A DNA stretch of 64,000 nt from Actinomycetota bacterium (GTDB lineage: Bacteria; Actinomycetota; Thermoleophilia; RBG-16-64-13), in the NCBI GenBank assembly GCA_012523095.1, contig JAAYJE010000113.1, forward strand, positions 1-64,000. Reading direction: 5' to 3'. The number at the start of each line of letters is the position of its first letter. Positions within the stretch are counted from its first letter, which is position 1. Below are positions 18,165-27,548 of this stretch, in pieces. The notes under the pieces are model-generated. The model was given only the letters and a program-made list of their open reading frames with translations. It was not told the DNA's origin and searched no databases. Both the position numbers and the translations under genes were made by a program.

Positions 18165-19346
18165 ATGACACCACGAGACTCTTTGTCTATCGACCTCGAC
18201 CGCGGCGCTTACGAAGCCGCTTTGGGGTTGGCTTGGATGAGCGAGTCGGGATGCCATTCGCTGCTCCGACTCCTGGTCCGGGAGGGGCCGGAAGCGATCT
18301 GGCAGGCATCGTCGGGGCGGCTGTCCGAGTGGGGACTCACACCTCGAGCCGTCGCTCGCTACCGGGAGAAGAGACGCTCTTTCGTCCTCGAAGAGGCTCT
18401 CGGAAGGATGACGTCCTTAGGCATGGAGTTCGCGCCTTTCGGATCGCAGCTGTATCCGCGGGAGTTGGGGCAGCTTGTCTATCCGCCGGCCGGGCTCTTC
18501 TTCTACGGAGAACGGGAGACCCTGGAGCGACTGACGGGATGCCTGAGGGTGACCATCGTCGGGACCCGGCGGGCGACGGCATACGGACTGCGGGCGGCGG
18601 ACGCTTTCGCTTCGGAGTTCGCACGGCAAGGCATAGCCGTGGTGAGCGGCATGGCACTGGGCATAGATACACAGGCCCACAAGGCGGCCTTGGAAGCAGA
18701 CGGCCTGACTGTGGCTGTCCTTGGGTGCGGAGCCGATGTCGTCTACCCACGTCGTCACCGGTCGGTTTACGAGCGGATTGTAAGAAGCGGGATCGTCCTC
18801 AGCGAGCTCCCGCCGGGTGTCGGACCGGCTCGGTGGACTTTCCCGCACCGCAATAGACTTCTCGCGGCGCTCGGGGACGCGACGGTGGTCGTGGAGGCCT
18901 CGTGTGCGAGCGGCGCGCTGCAGACAGTCGACCATGCGCTCGAACTGGGGAGACCTGTCTTCAGCATACCGGGATCGATATACGCAGATGGCCACGAAGG
19001 CTGTAACACACTGCTCTATCAAGGAGCGTTTCCGGCGCTTGACCCCTGTGTGACGGTGGAGGACTTTCTCTATCTGACAAGAATGGAAAGGCAAGGTCGC
19101 CGGCCGGCTCGGACGCTCCGATCGTTGGATGGCGGGGCGAGAGGCATCGGTGGTGGATTGAACGAGGTTCAGGACCCTAGGCTCGCGGGTATCCTAGAGT
19201 TCCTCGTGTCTGCGCCGTGCTCGGTGGAGACTCTGATGGTTGAGAAGGGTCTGACCGTGCGCGAGGCTATGGCTGCGCTGGGCGAACTGGAGTCGGGCGG
19301 CTTGGTGATGCGAGGCGGTCCGGGTCTGTACATCCGAGCTCCCTGA
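18165..19346 (+). CDS. dprA: DNA processing protein DprA
   Basis: A Rossmann-fold protein that loads RecA on incoming single-stranded DNA. The 393-residue protein has an N-terminal SAM-like helical region (to ~105). The core carries VGTRRATAYG (~131), SGMALGIDTQAHKAAL, VLGCGADVVYPRRH, FPHRNRLLAALGDATVVVEA and PVFSIPGSIYA. A C-terminal winged helix covers ~335-393. The usual SGSL(I)T segment reads SGALQT. ATG at 18165 lies 24 bases past comM. Confidence 0.95.
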   Translation: MTPRDSLSIDLDRGAYEAALGLAWMSESGCHSLLRLLVREGPEAIWQASSGRLSEWGLTPRAVARYREKRRSFVLEEALGRMTSLGMEFAPFGSQLYPRELGQLVYPPAGLFFYGERETLERLTGCLRVTIVGTRRATAYGLRAADAFASEFARQGIAVVSGMALGIDTQAHKAALEADGLTVAVLGCGADVVYPRRHRSVYERIVRSGIVLSELPPGVGPARWTFPHRNRLLAALGDATVVVEASCASGALQTVDHALELGRPVFSIPGSIYADGHEGCNTLLYQGAFPALDPCVTVEDFLYLTRMERQGRRPARTLRSLDGGARGIGGGLNEVQDPRLAGILEFLVSAPCSVETLMVEKGLTVREAMAALGELESGGLVMRGGPGLYIRAP

Positions 19347-19371
19347 AAGGGCGAAGTGGGGCGGGAGGACG

Positions 19372-20379
19372 ATGCGATCAGTAGGCGAAGCGGTATCGAC
19401 CGGCCCCAGCTCAGAGATCGAGCAGGCAATCACTTCGTTCGTCCGGGGGCTGATAGCGGCCGACTACAGCGCCCGCACCGTTGAGGCGTCTACGTGCGAC
19501 CTAAGACAGTTCGCCGCGTTTCTGGCCGGGCGCGGGATGGAACAAACCGGCGATATCGGGAGGGTCGATGTCACCGATTACGCCGCCGCGCTCGCCGATC
19601 CGGCCGGATTCACTCCTACCGCCGGCGGCGAAGTGAACGACGGGGCTCGTCGTGAGTCGCCCAAACGCGGGCTGCAGCCGTATTCCCGGGCTACCGTCGC
19701 GCGCAAGCTTTCCGTGGTACGGAGCTTCCTGCGTTTCTGCGAAGAGAATGGTCTGATCGAGTCCAGTCCTGCGGCCGGCGTAGGCTCACCGAAGTTGCCG
19801 CGGCGGCTGCCGCAGGTGCTGAGCCCCGAGCAGGTCTCCACACTATTGGAGGCCATGGGGGGTACGAAACCCCTGGACCTGAGGGATAGAGCTCTATTCG
19901 AGTTGGTATACTCATCAGGTTTGCGCTGTCAGGAGGCGCTGGACTTGAGACTGAGGGACCTCAGTTTTGAGTCTTGCGAGATCAGGGCAAAAGGAAAGGG
20001 GCGCAAGGTGCGTATCATCCCCGTGGGGGAAGTCGCACTAAGGGCCTTAGAGCGTTACCTGCAGGAAGGACGGACTCGATTGATCACGGGTGCTACGCAG
20101 GAGGATCACGTCTTCTTGAGCCGGACGGGTCGACCACTATCTTCGTCTGATGTCCGGCGACGCCTCGCGAGGCATCTTGCTCGGGCCGGCGTGCCCAGTG
20201 GCACGTCGCCCCACACGCTACGGCACTCGTTCGCCACCCATCTGCTTGAGGGGGGAGCGGATCTTCGCGTCATCCAGGAGCTACTGGGGCATTCTTCTCT
20301 GCGCACCACGCAGGTGTACGCCCATGTCTCTGCGGGACACCTGCGCAAGACCTATCGGCGAGCACACCCGCGGGCGTAG
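19372..20379 (+). CDS. xerC: Tyrosine recombinase XerC
   Basis: A site-specific recombinase that resolves chromosome dimers at dif. The core-binding N-terminal domain covers ~20-150. The catalytic residues are complete: Arg185 (SSGLRCQEAL), Lys in AKGKGRKVR, His281/Arg284 (PHTLRHSFATH), His307 (LGHSSLRTT) and Tyr316 (QVYAHVS). A residue 75-100 insert (FTPTAGGEVNDGARRES) makes it somewhat longer (335) than the usual ~300. The position between dprA and the sigma gene matches actinobacterial chromosomes and argues for the housekeeping XerC rather than a mobile integrase. Confidence 0.93.
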   Translation: MRSVGEAVSTGPSSEIEQAITSFVRGLIAADYSARTVEASTCDLRQFAAFLAGRGMEQTGDIGRVDVTDYAAALADPAGFTPTAGGEVNDGARRESPKRGLQPYSRATVARKLSVVRSFLRFCEENGLIESSPAAGVGSPKLPRRLPQVLSPEQVSTLLEAMGGTKPLDLRDRALFELVYSSGLRCQEALDLRLRDLSFESCEIRAKGKGRKVRIIPVGEVALRALERYLQEGRTRLITGATQEDHVFLSRTGRPLSSSDVRRRLARHLARAGVPSGTSPHTLRHSFATHLLEGGADLRVIQELLGHSSLRTTQVYAHVSAGHLRKTYRRAHPRA

Positions 20380-20381
20380 GC

Positions 20382-21191
20382 GTGGCGGTGATGACCATCG
20401 ACCCTGCCGAACAACACGACATAGCCCAGGCGTGGCGGCTGTACAAGGACTTCGGCGACGCAAAGGCCCGAGATCAGCTTATCTTGGCCTATTCTCCCCT
20501 TGTGAAGTATGTTGCCGGACGCATGAGCAGTTCTCTACCGGCCCACATCGAAGAGGGAGATCTGGTCTCCTACGGCCTTCTGGGTTTGATAGGAGCTCTT
20601 GAGCGCTACGATCCGGGTCGTAACATCAAGTTCGAAACCTTCGCCGTGTCGCGCATCAAAGGGTCCATCATCGACGAACTGCGGGCGTTGGATTGGGTAC
20701 CTCGGTCGGTTCGCAGCTGGGCACGTAAGGTGGAGAGCGCCGTCACCGAGCTCGAGAACAGACTCATACGAGCTCCGACGGATGACGAGGTCGCCGCGGA
20801 ACTAGGCGTGGAGCCGGAGGAGTTCCAAAACATCCTCAACCAGATAAGTTGCGCGTCGATCGTCGCTCTCGATGAATTCTGGGACTCGACCGGTACCGGC
20901 CGGGACAAGATGAACCTGATCGATACCATAGAGGACTCCGATGCGCCCGATCCTTCGAGGGCGTATCGTGTCCAGGTCGTCAAGGAGACCCTCACCGCGG
21001 CCATAGAGCGGCTGCCGGAGCGTGAGCGGATAGTGATAGGCCTCTATTACTACGAAGGTCTGACGTTGAAAGAGATCGGAGAGGTCTTGGGGGTGACCGA
21101 GTCGCGAGTCTCGCAACTCCACACCAAGGCAGTCCTTCGTCTGCGAGGCCGGATCAAAGAGGACCTGGATCTCGACGCGCTGGCGATGTAG
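20382..21191 (+). CDS. whiG: WhiG/FliA-family sigma factor (sigma-28 type)
   Basis: A 269-residue group 3 sigma factor. Region 2 has LILAYSPLVKYVAGRM, EEGDLVSYGLLGLIGALERYDP and KFETFAVSRIKGSIIDELRALDWVPRSVR, diagnostic of the FliA/WhiG branch. Region 4 has LPERERIVIGLYYYEGLTLKEIGEVLGVTESRVSQLHTKAV. In Streptomyces WhiG starts sporulation; in motile bacteria the same family drives flagellar genes. The location between dprA/xerC and rpsB is the whiG locus of Actinomycetota. No flagellar genes are in the window. The start is GTG at 20382, three bases after xerC. Confidence 0.9.
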   Translation: MAVMTIDPAEQHDIAQAWRLYKDFGDAKARDQLILAYSPLVKYVAGRMSSSLPAHIEEGDLVSYGLLGLIGALERYDPGRNIKFETFAVSRIKGSIIDELRALDWVPRSVRSWARKVESAVTELENRLIRAPTDDEVAAELGVEPEEFQNILNQISCASIVALDEFWDSTGTGRDKMNLIDTIEDSDAPDPSRAYRVQVVKETLTAAIERLPERERIVIGLYYYEGLTLKEIGEVLGVTESRVSQLHTKAVLRLRGRIKEDLDLDALAM

Positions 21192-21312
21192 GGGGCTGAG
21201 TCTCACCCGAGGGAACATCCGGCCCGCCACGATACGAGACGATACGCTGCAGCCCTTCATATCGAGCGCCCATGCCCGCCCTGCGCCGGGATTCGGTGCT
21301 CATTGTGTCATG

Positions 21313-21321
21313 TGGTAGACT
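21313..21321 (+). promoter_or_regulatory. Extended -10 promoter for rpsB
   Basis: TGG followed by TAGACT (21316-21321) forms an extended -10 with no good -35. The leader would run about 100 nt to the rpsB ATG at 21431. Near-identical elements precede proS and rimP. Confidence 0.45.
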
Positions 21322-21352
21322 GCTTCGGCTGGTCAAGCGAACCCGAGGATCA

Positions 21353-21389
21353 CTGCTGTGGGGGTGCTGGGAGACCGGTTCCACAGCGG
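21353..21389 (+). ncRNA. Candidate rpsB leader hairpin
   Basis: GCTGTGG (21355-21361) pairs with CCACAGC (21381-21387) and extends to nine pairs with a G-T wobble. The loop of about 19 bases contains an ACCGGT palindrome. It is about 40 bases ahead of the rpsB start codon. It could be the S2 autoregulatory element; this is inferred from position and stem only. Confidence 0.35.
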
Positions 21390-21430
21390 CCCTCGGAGAG
21401 TACGTTGAACATAACCAGAGTGAGGTAAGC

Positions 21431-22720
21431 ATGCCCGCGGCATCAATGAAGCAGCTCCTGGAGTCGGGAGTGCACTTCGGCCACCAGACCCGCCGATGGA
21501 ACCCCAAGATGAAGCCCTATATCTTCACTGAGAGGGGCGGCATCCACATCATCGACCTGCAGCAGACCACCATCCTTCTCGACCGTGCCTATGATTTCGT
21601 GCGCAACATCACCGGTCGTGGGGGGACGATTCTGTTCGTCGGGACGAAGAAGCAGTGCCAGGATGTCGTCCGCGAAGAAGGCGAGCGGGTTGGGATGCCA
21701 TACGTGTCGCACAGGTGGCTGGGTGGACTCTTGACCAACTTCGCCACCATCGAGAACCGTATCAAGCGTCTGCACGAGCTACGTAGGCTGAAGGAAGAAG
21801 GTCAACTCAGCCTGCTTCCCACCAAGGAACGGATGTCCATGGAGCGGGAGCTGGAGAAACTCGAGATCAATCTGGGCGGAGTCGGCACCATGACCCGGTT
21901 GCCCGACGCGGTATTCGTGGCCGATCCGAAGAGGGAAGCCATCGCCACGAAGGAAGTTAACAAACTGGGCGTACCGCTCATCGGCCTCTGCGACACCAAC
22001 TGCGATCCTGACGAGGTCGACTTCCTGATCCCCGGCAACGATGACGCCATCCGGTCCTGCAGCCTCATCGTGAAAACACTGGCCCGTGCGGTCGAAGAAG
22101 GCCGCCAGAAATTACAAGTGTCCGAGTTCCTTGCGGCTGAAGCGGCGAAGACGGTGGTGCAGAGCGATTCGGCTCCCTATTCGTCCGATGACGTGAGGTC
22201 GGATAGATCGGAAGGCCGTCAGGGCCGCGGCGCTCGGGGTGGAAGGACTTTCACAGGCGGCGCCCCGGGCAGGAGTTCCGGGCGGCCGGGTGCGGGTGGG
22301 TACGGTGGCGCCGGTGGCCGATCGCCTGCGGGCGGACGATCCGGCTCGCGAGAGCCCGGTCTCAGGAATGCCGACGCGACGCGGCCGGCGCCGGCGCGTC
22401 GTTTGGCTCCCAAGGCGGCCGCCCCGAAGAAGGAGGCCACCTCCGAAGCTGAGGCCACCGCGGAAGAGGCCGTCGCTGCGGAGGCCCGGGCTGTAGAGAC
22501 CGCGGCTGTGAAGCCCCCGGTGACGGAGGCCCCGGCAGGAGAGGCCGCTGCCGCAGAAGAGGCGGTCACAACTGAGACGCCGGCGGCCGAGTCCGCCGTC
22601 GGAGAGGCGGTGCCCGAGAAGGACGCAGCACCCGAGAAGGACGCAGCACCCGAGAAGGACGCTACGCCCGAGAAGGACGCTACGCCCGAGAAGGACGCTA
22701 CGACGGACGCCGGGGCCTGA
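21431..22720 (+). CDS. rpsB: 30S ribosomal protein S2 with long C-terminal extension
   Basis: Residues 1 to ~235 are a complete S2: MKQLLESGVHFGHQTRRWNPKM, FVGTKKQCQDVVREE, RWLGGLLTNFATI and PLIGLCDTNCDPDEVDFLIPGNDDAIRS. A further ~190 residues follow. First comes an Arg/Gly-rich section (~260-315, with GRQGRGARGGR and SSGRPGAGGYGG), then an Ala/Glu/Pro-rich section, then five copies of an 18-base repeat encoding PEKDA(A/T). The ATG at 21431 was chosen because S2 begins there; the frame is open upstream. S2 is normally about 230-260 residues, so the tail nearly doubles the protein. It is followed by tsf as usual. Confidence 0.95.
   Translation: MPAASMKQLLESGVHFGHQTRRWNPKMKPYIFTERGGIHIIDLQQTTILLDRAYDFVRNITGRGGTILFVGTKKQCQDVVREEGERVGMPYVSHRWLGGLLTNFATIENRIKRLHELRRLKEEGQLSLLPTKERMSMERELEKLEINLGGVGTMTRLPDAVFVADPKREAIATKEVNKLGVPLIGLCDTNCDPDEVDFLIPGNDDAIRSCSLIVKTLARAVEEGRQKLQVSEFLAAEAAKTVVQSDSAPYSSDDVRSDRSEGRQGRGARGGRTFTGGAPGRSSGRPGAGGYGGAGGRSPAGGRSGSREPGLRNADATRPAPARRLAPKAAAPKKEATSEAEATAEEAVAAEARAVETAAVKPPVTEAPAGEAAAAEEAVTTETPAAESAVGEAVPEKDAAPEKDAAPEKDATPEKDATPEKDATTDAGA
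22613..22702 (+). repeat. 18-base tandem repeat x5 in the rpsB tail
   Basis: Five head-to-tail copies of CCCGAGAAGGACGCNNCN. The first two end GCAGCA and the last three end GCTACG. They are in frame and encode PEKDAA or PEKDAT. The two sub-types show stepwise duplication. Confidence 0.95.
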
Positions 22721-22739
22721 CCGGCCGGTCACTCTCCCA

Positions 22740-22768
22740 CGGGTCGGCGTCGTTGAGGTGCCGAGCCG
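22740..22768 (+). promoter_or_regulatory. Hairpin between rpsB and tsf
   Basis: CGGGTCGGC (22740-22748) pairs with GCCGAGCCG (22760-22768) with one mismatch and an 11-base loop. No T-run follows. In the rpsB-tsf operon such a hairpin may attenuate transcription or protect the message; function is inferred. Confidence 0.35.
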
Positions 22769-22816
22769 TCATGAAATGCTGTTGAAGGATGATCGACGTC
22801 TCGACGGAGGCTTGTG

Positions 22817-23419
22817 ATGCGAATCGATGCCGGACTTGTCAAGAAGCTCAGGGAAGCCTGCGGGGCAGGCGTGATGGACTGTAAGATAGCGCTGAACGAA
22901 GCGCAGGGCGATTTGGACGAAGCCGTCAAGATCCTGCGACAGAAGGGGATGGCTACGGCCGACAAGAAGTCCTCTCGAGCCGCCAACGAGGGCCTCATCG
23001 ACTACTACATCCATCCGGGAGCAAAGGTGGGGGTCCTGGTCGAGGTCAACTGCGAGACTGACTTCGTGGCCCGCAACGAGGATTTCAAGACCTTCGTGCA
23101 CGATGTGGCCATGCACATCGCGGCGGCGAGCCCTGCTTGGGTATCGCGCGATGATATCCCGGAGGAGGTCAAGGCGGCTGAGCTCGAGATCTACGCCATG
23201 CAGGCCAAACAGTCGGGTAAGCCCGACGCGATCATCCAGAAGATCTCAGAGGGCAAGTTGGTCAAATGGTACTCGACAGTGGTCCTGCTTGAGCAGGAGT
23301 TCATCAAGGATCCGGAGAAGACCATCGACGATCTGCGTCGTGAGCTGATAGGCAAGATCGGTGAGAACATAGAGATCAGGCGGTTCGCGCGTTTCCGCGT
23401 GGGCGACGAGGTGGCCTAG
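22817..23419 (+). CDS. tsf: Elongation factor Ts
   Basis: The guanine-nucleotide exchange factor for EF-Tu. The UBA-like N-terminus has LREACGAGVMDCKIALNEAQGDLDEA and the core has GVLVEVNCETDFVARNEDFK. At ~200 residues it is the short form, lacking most of the second dimerisation subdomain. ATG at 22817 has GGAGG six bases upstream; GTG at 22814 is the alternative. Confidence 0.95.
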   Translation: MRIDAGLVKKLREACGAGVMDCKIALNEAQGDLDEAVKILRQKGMATADKKSSRAANEGLIDYYIHPGAKVGVLVEVNCETDFVARNEDFKTFVHDVAMHIAAASPAWVSRDDIPEEVKAAELEIYAMQAKQSGKPDAIIQKISEGKLVKWYSTVVLLEQEFIKDPEKTIDDLRRELIGKIGENIEIRRFARFRVGDEVA

Positions 23420-23440
23420 GGGCGCGCTCTCTTCGTCAAA

Positions 23441-24792
<1,352 letters not shown>

Positions 24793-24793
24793 C

Positions 24794-25582
24794 GTGGGCC
24801 TACCCGCTTGGCTGAGGGCTCTCTGGAGCCGCGGAAGCAAAGGCGCCTCTGGGCAGGCCGATGAGGGGCCGGGGGGCGTCCTACCCTTCCACGTGGCCAT
24901 CATCATGGACGGCAACGGGCGCTGGGCCCGTCGTCACGGTCTCCCCGTCGGCGCCGGCCACCGAGCGGGAGTTCAGGCGGTGAGACGGGTGATCACGGCG
25001 GCTCGTGACGCGGGAATCGGGCAACTGACGCTCTACTCCTTCTCCACCGAGAACTGGGGTCGACCGACCGAAGAGGTCGAGGGGCTCATGCGGCTGCATG
25101 CGGAGATGATCGAGTCGGAGGTCCCTGAGCTGCACGAGAACGACTGCCGAGTGGCGTTTGTCGGCAGCCGACAGGGGCTGAGCGCCGACCTGCTCAGCAA
25201 GATACAGTGGGCGGAGTCGCTCACGGCCGCCAACACGAGGATGATCCTCTTCATCGCTTTCAACTACGGGGGCCGGCAGGAGGTAGTGGAAGCCGTGCGG
25301 CGCGCCGCGGCTTCAGGTGTCGATCCGGTGTGCATCACGGAGGACGACATCGGGCGACACCTGTATTCGCCCCTGATGCGCGACCCGGACTTGTGTATCC
25401 GGACCTCAGGCGAGAGGCGGATGTCGAACTTCCTGCTTTGGCAGTCGGCGTATTCCGAGCTCCACTTCTCGGATCGTCTATGGCCCGACTTCGACGAGGT
25501 GGAGTTCCGGCGGGCGCTTGCCGACTACGCGAAGCGCGACCGGCGCTTCGGAGCTCGTCGCAGCGGGAATCTGGATGCTTAG
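24794..25582 (+). CDS. uppS: Isoprenyl (undecaprenyl) diphosphate synthase
   Basis: A cis-prenyltransferase that makes the C55 lipid carrier for peptidoglycan. Motifs are HVAIIMDGNGRWARRHGLP (catalytic Asp near residue 38), GVQAVRRV, LTLYSFSTENWGRP, FIAFNYGGRQEVVEA and DLCIRTSGERRMSNFLLWQSAYSEL. GTG at 24794 is the likely start; the open frame extends back into frr but the conserved part does not. The last bases overlap cdsA by eight. Confidence 0.94.
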   Translation: MGLPAWLRALWSRGSKGASGQADEGPGGVLPFHVAIIMDGNGRWARRHGLPVGAGHRAGVQAVRRVITAARDAGIGQLTLYSFSTENWGRPTEEVEGLMRLHAEMIESEVPELHENDCRVAFVGSRQGLSADLLSKIQWAESLTAANTRMILFIAFNYGGRQEVVEAVRRAAASGVDPVCITEDDIGRHLYSPLMRDPDLCIRTSGERRMSNFLLWQSAYSELHFSDRLWPDFDEVEFRRALADYAKRDRRFGARRSGNLDA

Positions 25583-26372
25583 ACAGCGTGTTCTTGTTGC
25601 CGTAGTCGCTCTGCCGATCGGGATGGCGGCGATCATCTTCGGAGGCTATTACCTCTTCGGGCTGACGATCGTGGTCGCGGCTCTCGGCCTCCACGAGTAC
25701 TACACGATACTTCGGCCCTATCGCCCTAATCTGCTGGTCGGGTATCTTTCGGGCCTGGGTGTGGTGGTGGGAGCGTTCTTCCTCGGACTGGAGGGCGTAT
25801 TGGTAGGATTGGCCGCTCTCGTGATCCTCACCTTCTTCTGGTCGCTCTTCGGCGAGCTGGGGGCGCATCTGGTGGGCAGGTTGGCCATGACGGCGTTCGG
25901 AGTCCTGTGGATCGCCCTAGGGTTCGCCTACATCTTGCTCATCAGGGCTTTGGAGCACGGCATGGCCCTCACGATCCTGCTGTTCGCCTGCACGATAGTC
26001 AGCGACACTTTCGCCTATTTCGTGGGTAGGGCCATCGGTCGCCATCAGATGGCGCCTCACATCTCGCCCAAGAAGACCATCGAAGGGGCGATCGGTGGAC
26101 TGGTCGGGGCTGTAGTGGCGGCTCTCATCGTCCGGATCTACTCACCGTGGTTGTCGACGAAGGACGCCGTCGTGCTGGGGTTGGTCATCGGCATGGTAGG
26201 ACAGTGGGGAGACCTATTCGAGTCGGCCTTCAAACGGGACTTCCGTGTGAAGGACTCCGGGCGGCTGTTGCCCGGACACGGCGGGATGCTCGACCGCTTC
26301 GATTCTGTGCTGTTGGCCGGGTTCGTCGCGTACTGGACCATCATGGCGCTGATGGGGGGCGTGGTGCGATGA
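25575..26372 (+). CDS. cdsA: Phosphatidate cytidylyltransferase
   Basis: A membrane enzyme that makes CDP-diacylglycerol from phosphatidic acid and CTP. The ~265 residues contain about seven hydrophobic segments. The C-terminal signature is complete: SDTFAYFVGRAIGRH, PKKTIEGAIGG, GDLFESAFKRDFRVKDSG and LLPGHGGMLDRFDS. It feeds PgsA, encoded at 54565. ATG at 25575 was taken because upstream frame content belongs to uppS. It overlaps dxr by four bases. Confidence 0.95.
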   Translation: MLRQRVLVAVVALPIGMAAIIFGGYYLFGLTIVVAALGLHEYYTILRPYRPNLLVGYLSGLGVVVGAFFLGLEGVLVGLAALVILTFFWSLFGELGAHLVGRLAMTAFGVLWIALGFAYILLIRALEHGMALTILLFACTIVSDTFAYFVGRAIGRHQMAPHISPKKTIEGAIGGLVGAVVAALIVRIYSPWLSTKDAVVLGLVIGMVGQWGDLFESAFKRDFRVKDSGRLLPGHGGMLDRFDSVLLAGFVAYWTIMALMGGVVR

Positions 26373-27523
26373 GGCGGGTGGTCGTCCTAGGTTCGACGGG
26401 CTCCATCGGAGTGCAGGCTCTGCAGGTCGTCGCGGCGACTCGCGATCTGTGCGTGAGCGGGTTGTCCTGCGACCGCAACGTCTCTCTACTCTTGGAGCAG
26501 GCTGGTTCCATGGGCGTGACCGATCTCGCCGTAGCCGACGAGCGGGCGGCGGCCGCTGTTCCCGCCGCCCTTTATCCGGAACTGAGGGTGCGGGCCGGCC
26601 GCGAAGGAGCTGCGCGACTGGTGAGGGAGGTTGAGGCCGACCTGGTGTTGAACGGCATCGTGGGCTTTGCCGGCCTGGAGGCGTCGCTGGCGGCGCTGGA
26701 CGGCGGCCGGACGCTTGCTTTGGCCAACAAGGAGAGCTTGGTCTGCGCGGGCTCACTGGTCACCGGACGGGCGGCGGACCGAGGGGTTGCGATCCTTCCC
26801 GTGGATTCGGAACATTCTGCGCTGTATCAGCTCTTGGCCGCGGTAGGTCGCGAGGCCGTGGAGTCGGTTGTGATCACCGCGTCGGGCGGTCCCTTCCGAG
26901 GTCGGGACCGTGTCGGACTGGCGGGGGTGACAAGAGAGCAGGCCTTGGCTCATCCCACGTGGTCGATGGGCGAGAAGATCACGGTCGATTCGGCCACACT
27001 CATGAATAAGGGCCTGGAGGTGATCGAGGCCCATCATCTGTTCGGGCTGCCTTACGAGAAGATCGAGGTGGTGCTTCACCCGCAATCCATCGTGCACGCT
27101 CTCGTGCGGATGAAGGATGGAGCGCTATTGGCACATCTGGGTTCGCCTGACATGCGCGTGCCCATCTCGTATGCTCTTCACCACCCCCACCGGGCGGCCC
27201 TCGGCTCCGAGCGGCTGGATCTTTCCGCCGGTCTGACGCTCGACTTCGGCGCCCCCGACGAGGAGACTTTCCCCGCCATCCGCCTGGCACGAGAGGCTGG
27301 GGTCAGGGGAGACGCGGCGACATGCGCGCTCAATGCCGCCAACGAGGTGGCGGTCCGAGCCTTTCTGAAGGGGGAGTTGTCTTTCTTGGGTATAAACTCA
27401 GTGGTCGAGCACGTGGTTCTTGAGAGTGACGGCGGCCCACTCGGAACCTACGAGGATGTCGCGGCCGTCGATGAGTGGGCCAGGCGGGCGGCGGAACAGG
27501 CCTGCAGGCGGTGCCTCGGATGA
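26369..27523 (+). CDS. dxr: 1-deoxy-D-xylulose 5-phosphate reductoisomerase
   Basis: First committed enzyme of the MEP isoprenoid pathway, forming MEP with NADPH. The nucleotide loop is VVLGSTGSIG (residues 4-13). LANKESLVCAG, PVDSEHSALYQ, TASGGPFRG and THPTWSMG-like HPTWSMGEKITVDSATLMNKGLE are all present, with the metal-binding DSEHS. It is 384 residues long. ATG at 26369 overlaps cdsA by four bases. With ispG downstream it places two MEP enzymes in this operon. Confidence 0.96.
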   Translation: MRRVVVLGSTGSIGVQALQVVAATRDLCVSGLSCDRNVSLLLEQAGSMGVTDLAVADERAAAAVPAALYPELRVRAGREGAARLVREVEADLVLNGIVGFAGLEASLAALDGGRTLALANKESLVCAGSLVTGRAADRGVAILPVDSEHSALYQLLAAVGREAVESVVITASGGPFRGRDRVGLAGVTREQALAHPTWSMGEKITVDSATLMNKGLEVIEAHHLFGLPYEKIEVVLHPQSIVHALVRMKDGALLAHLGSPDMRVPISYALHHPHRAALGSERLDLSAGLTLDFGAPDEETFPAIRLAREAGVRGDAATCALNAANEVAVRAFLKGELSFLGINSVVEHVVLESDGGPLGTYEDVAAVDEWARRAAEQACRRCLG

Positions 27524-27548
27524 GAAGGGGCGAGAGGAAGTCGCTTAG

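Noticed and set aside
19372-20379. The tyrosine recombinase as a mobile-element integrase
   Set aside because: It lies in the conserved dprA-xerC-whiG-rpsB order with normal composition, and no att-like repeats, tRNA or phage genes are nearby; housekeeping XerC is the simpler call.
22613-22702. Regular repeats that might suggest a CRISPR array
   Set aside because: The 18-base units are head-to-tail with no spacers, are in frame with rpsB and encode PEKDA, so this is a coding tandem repeat.
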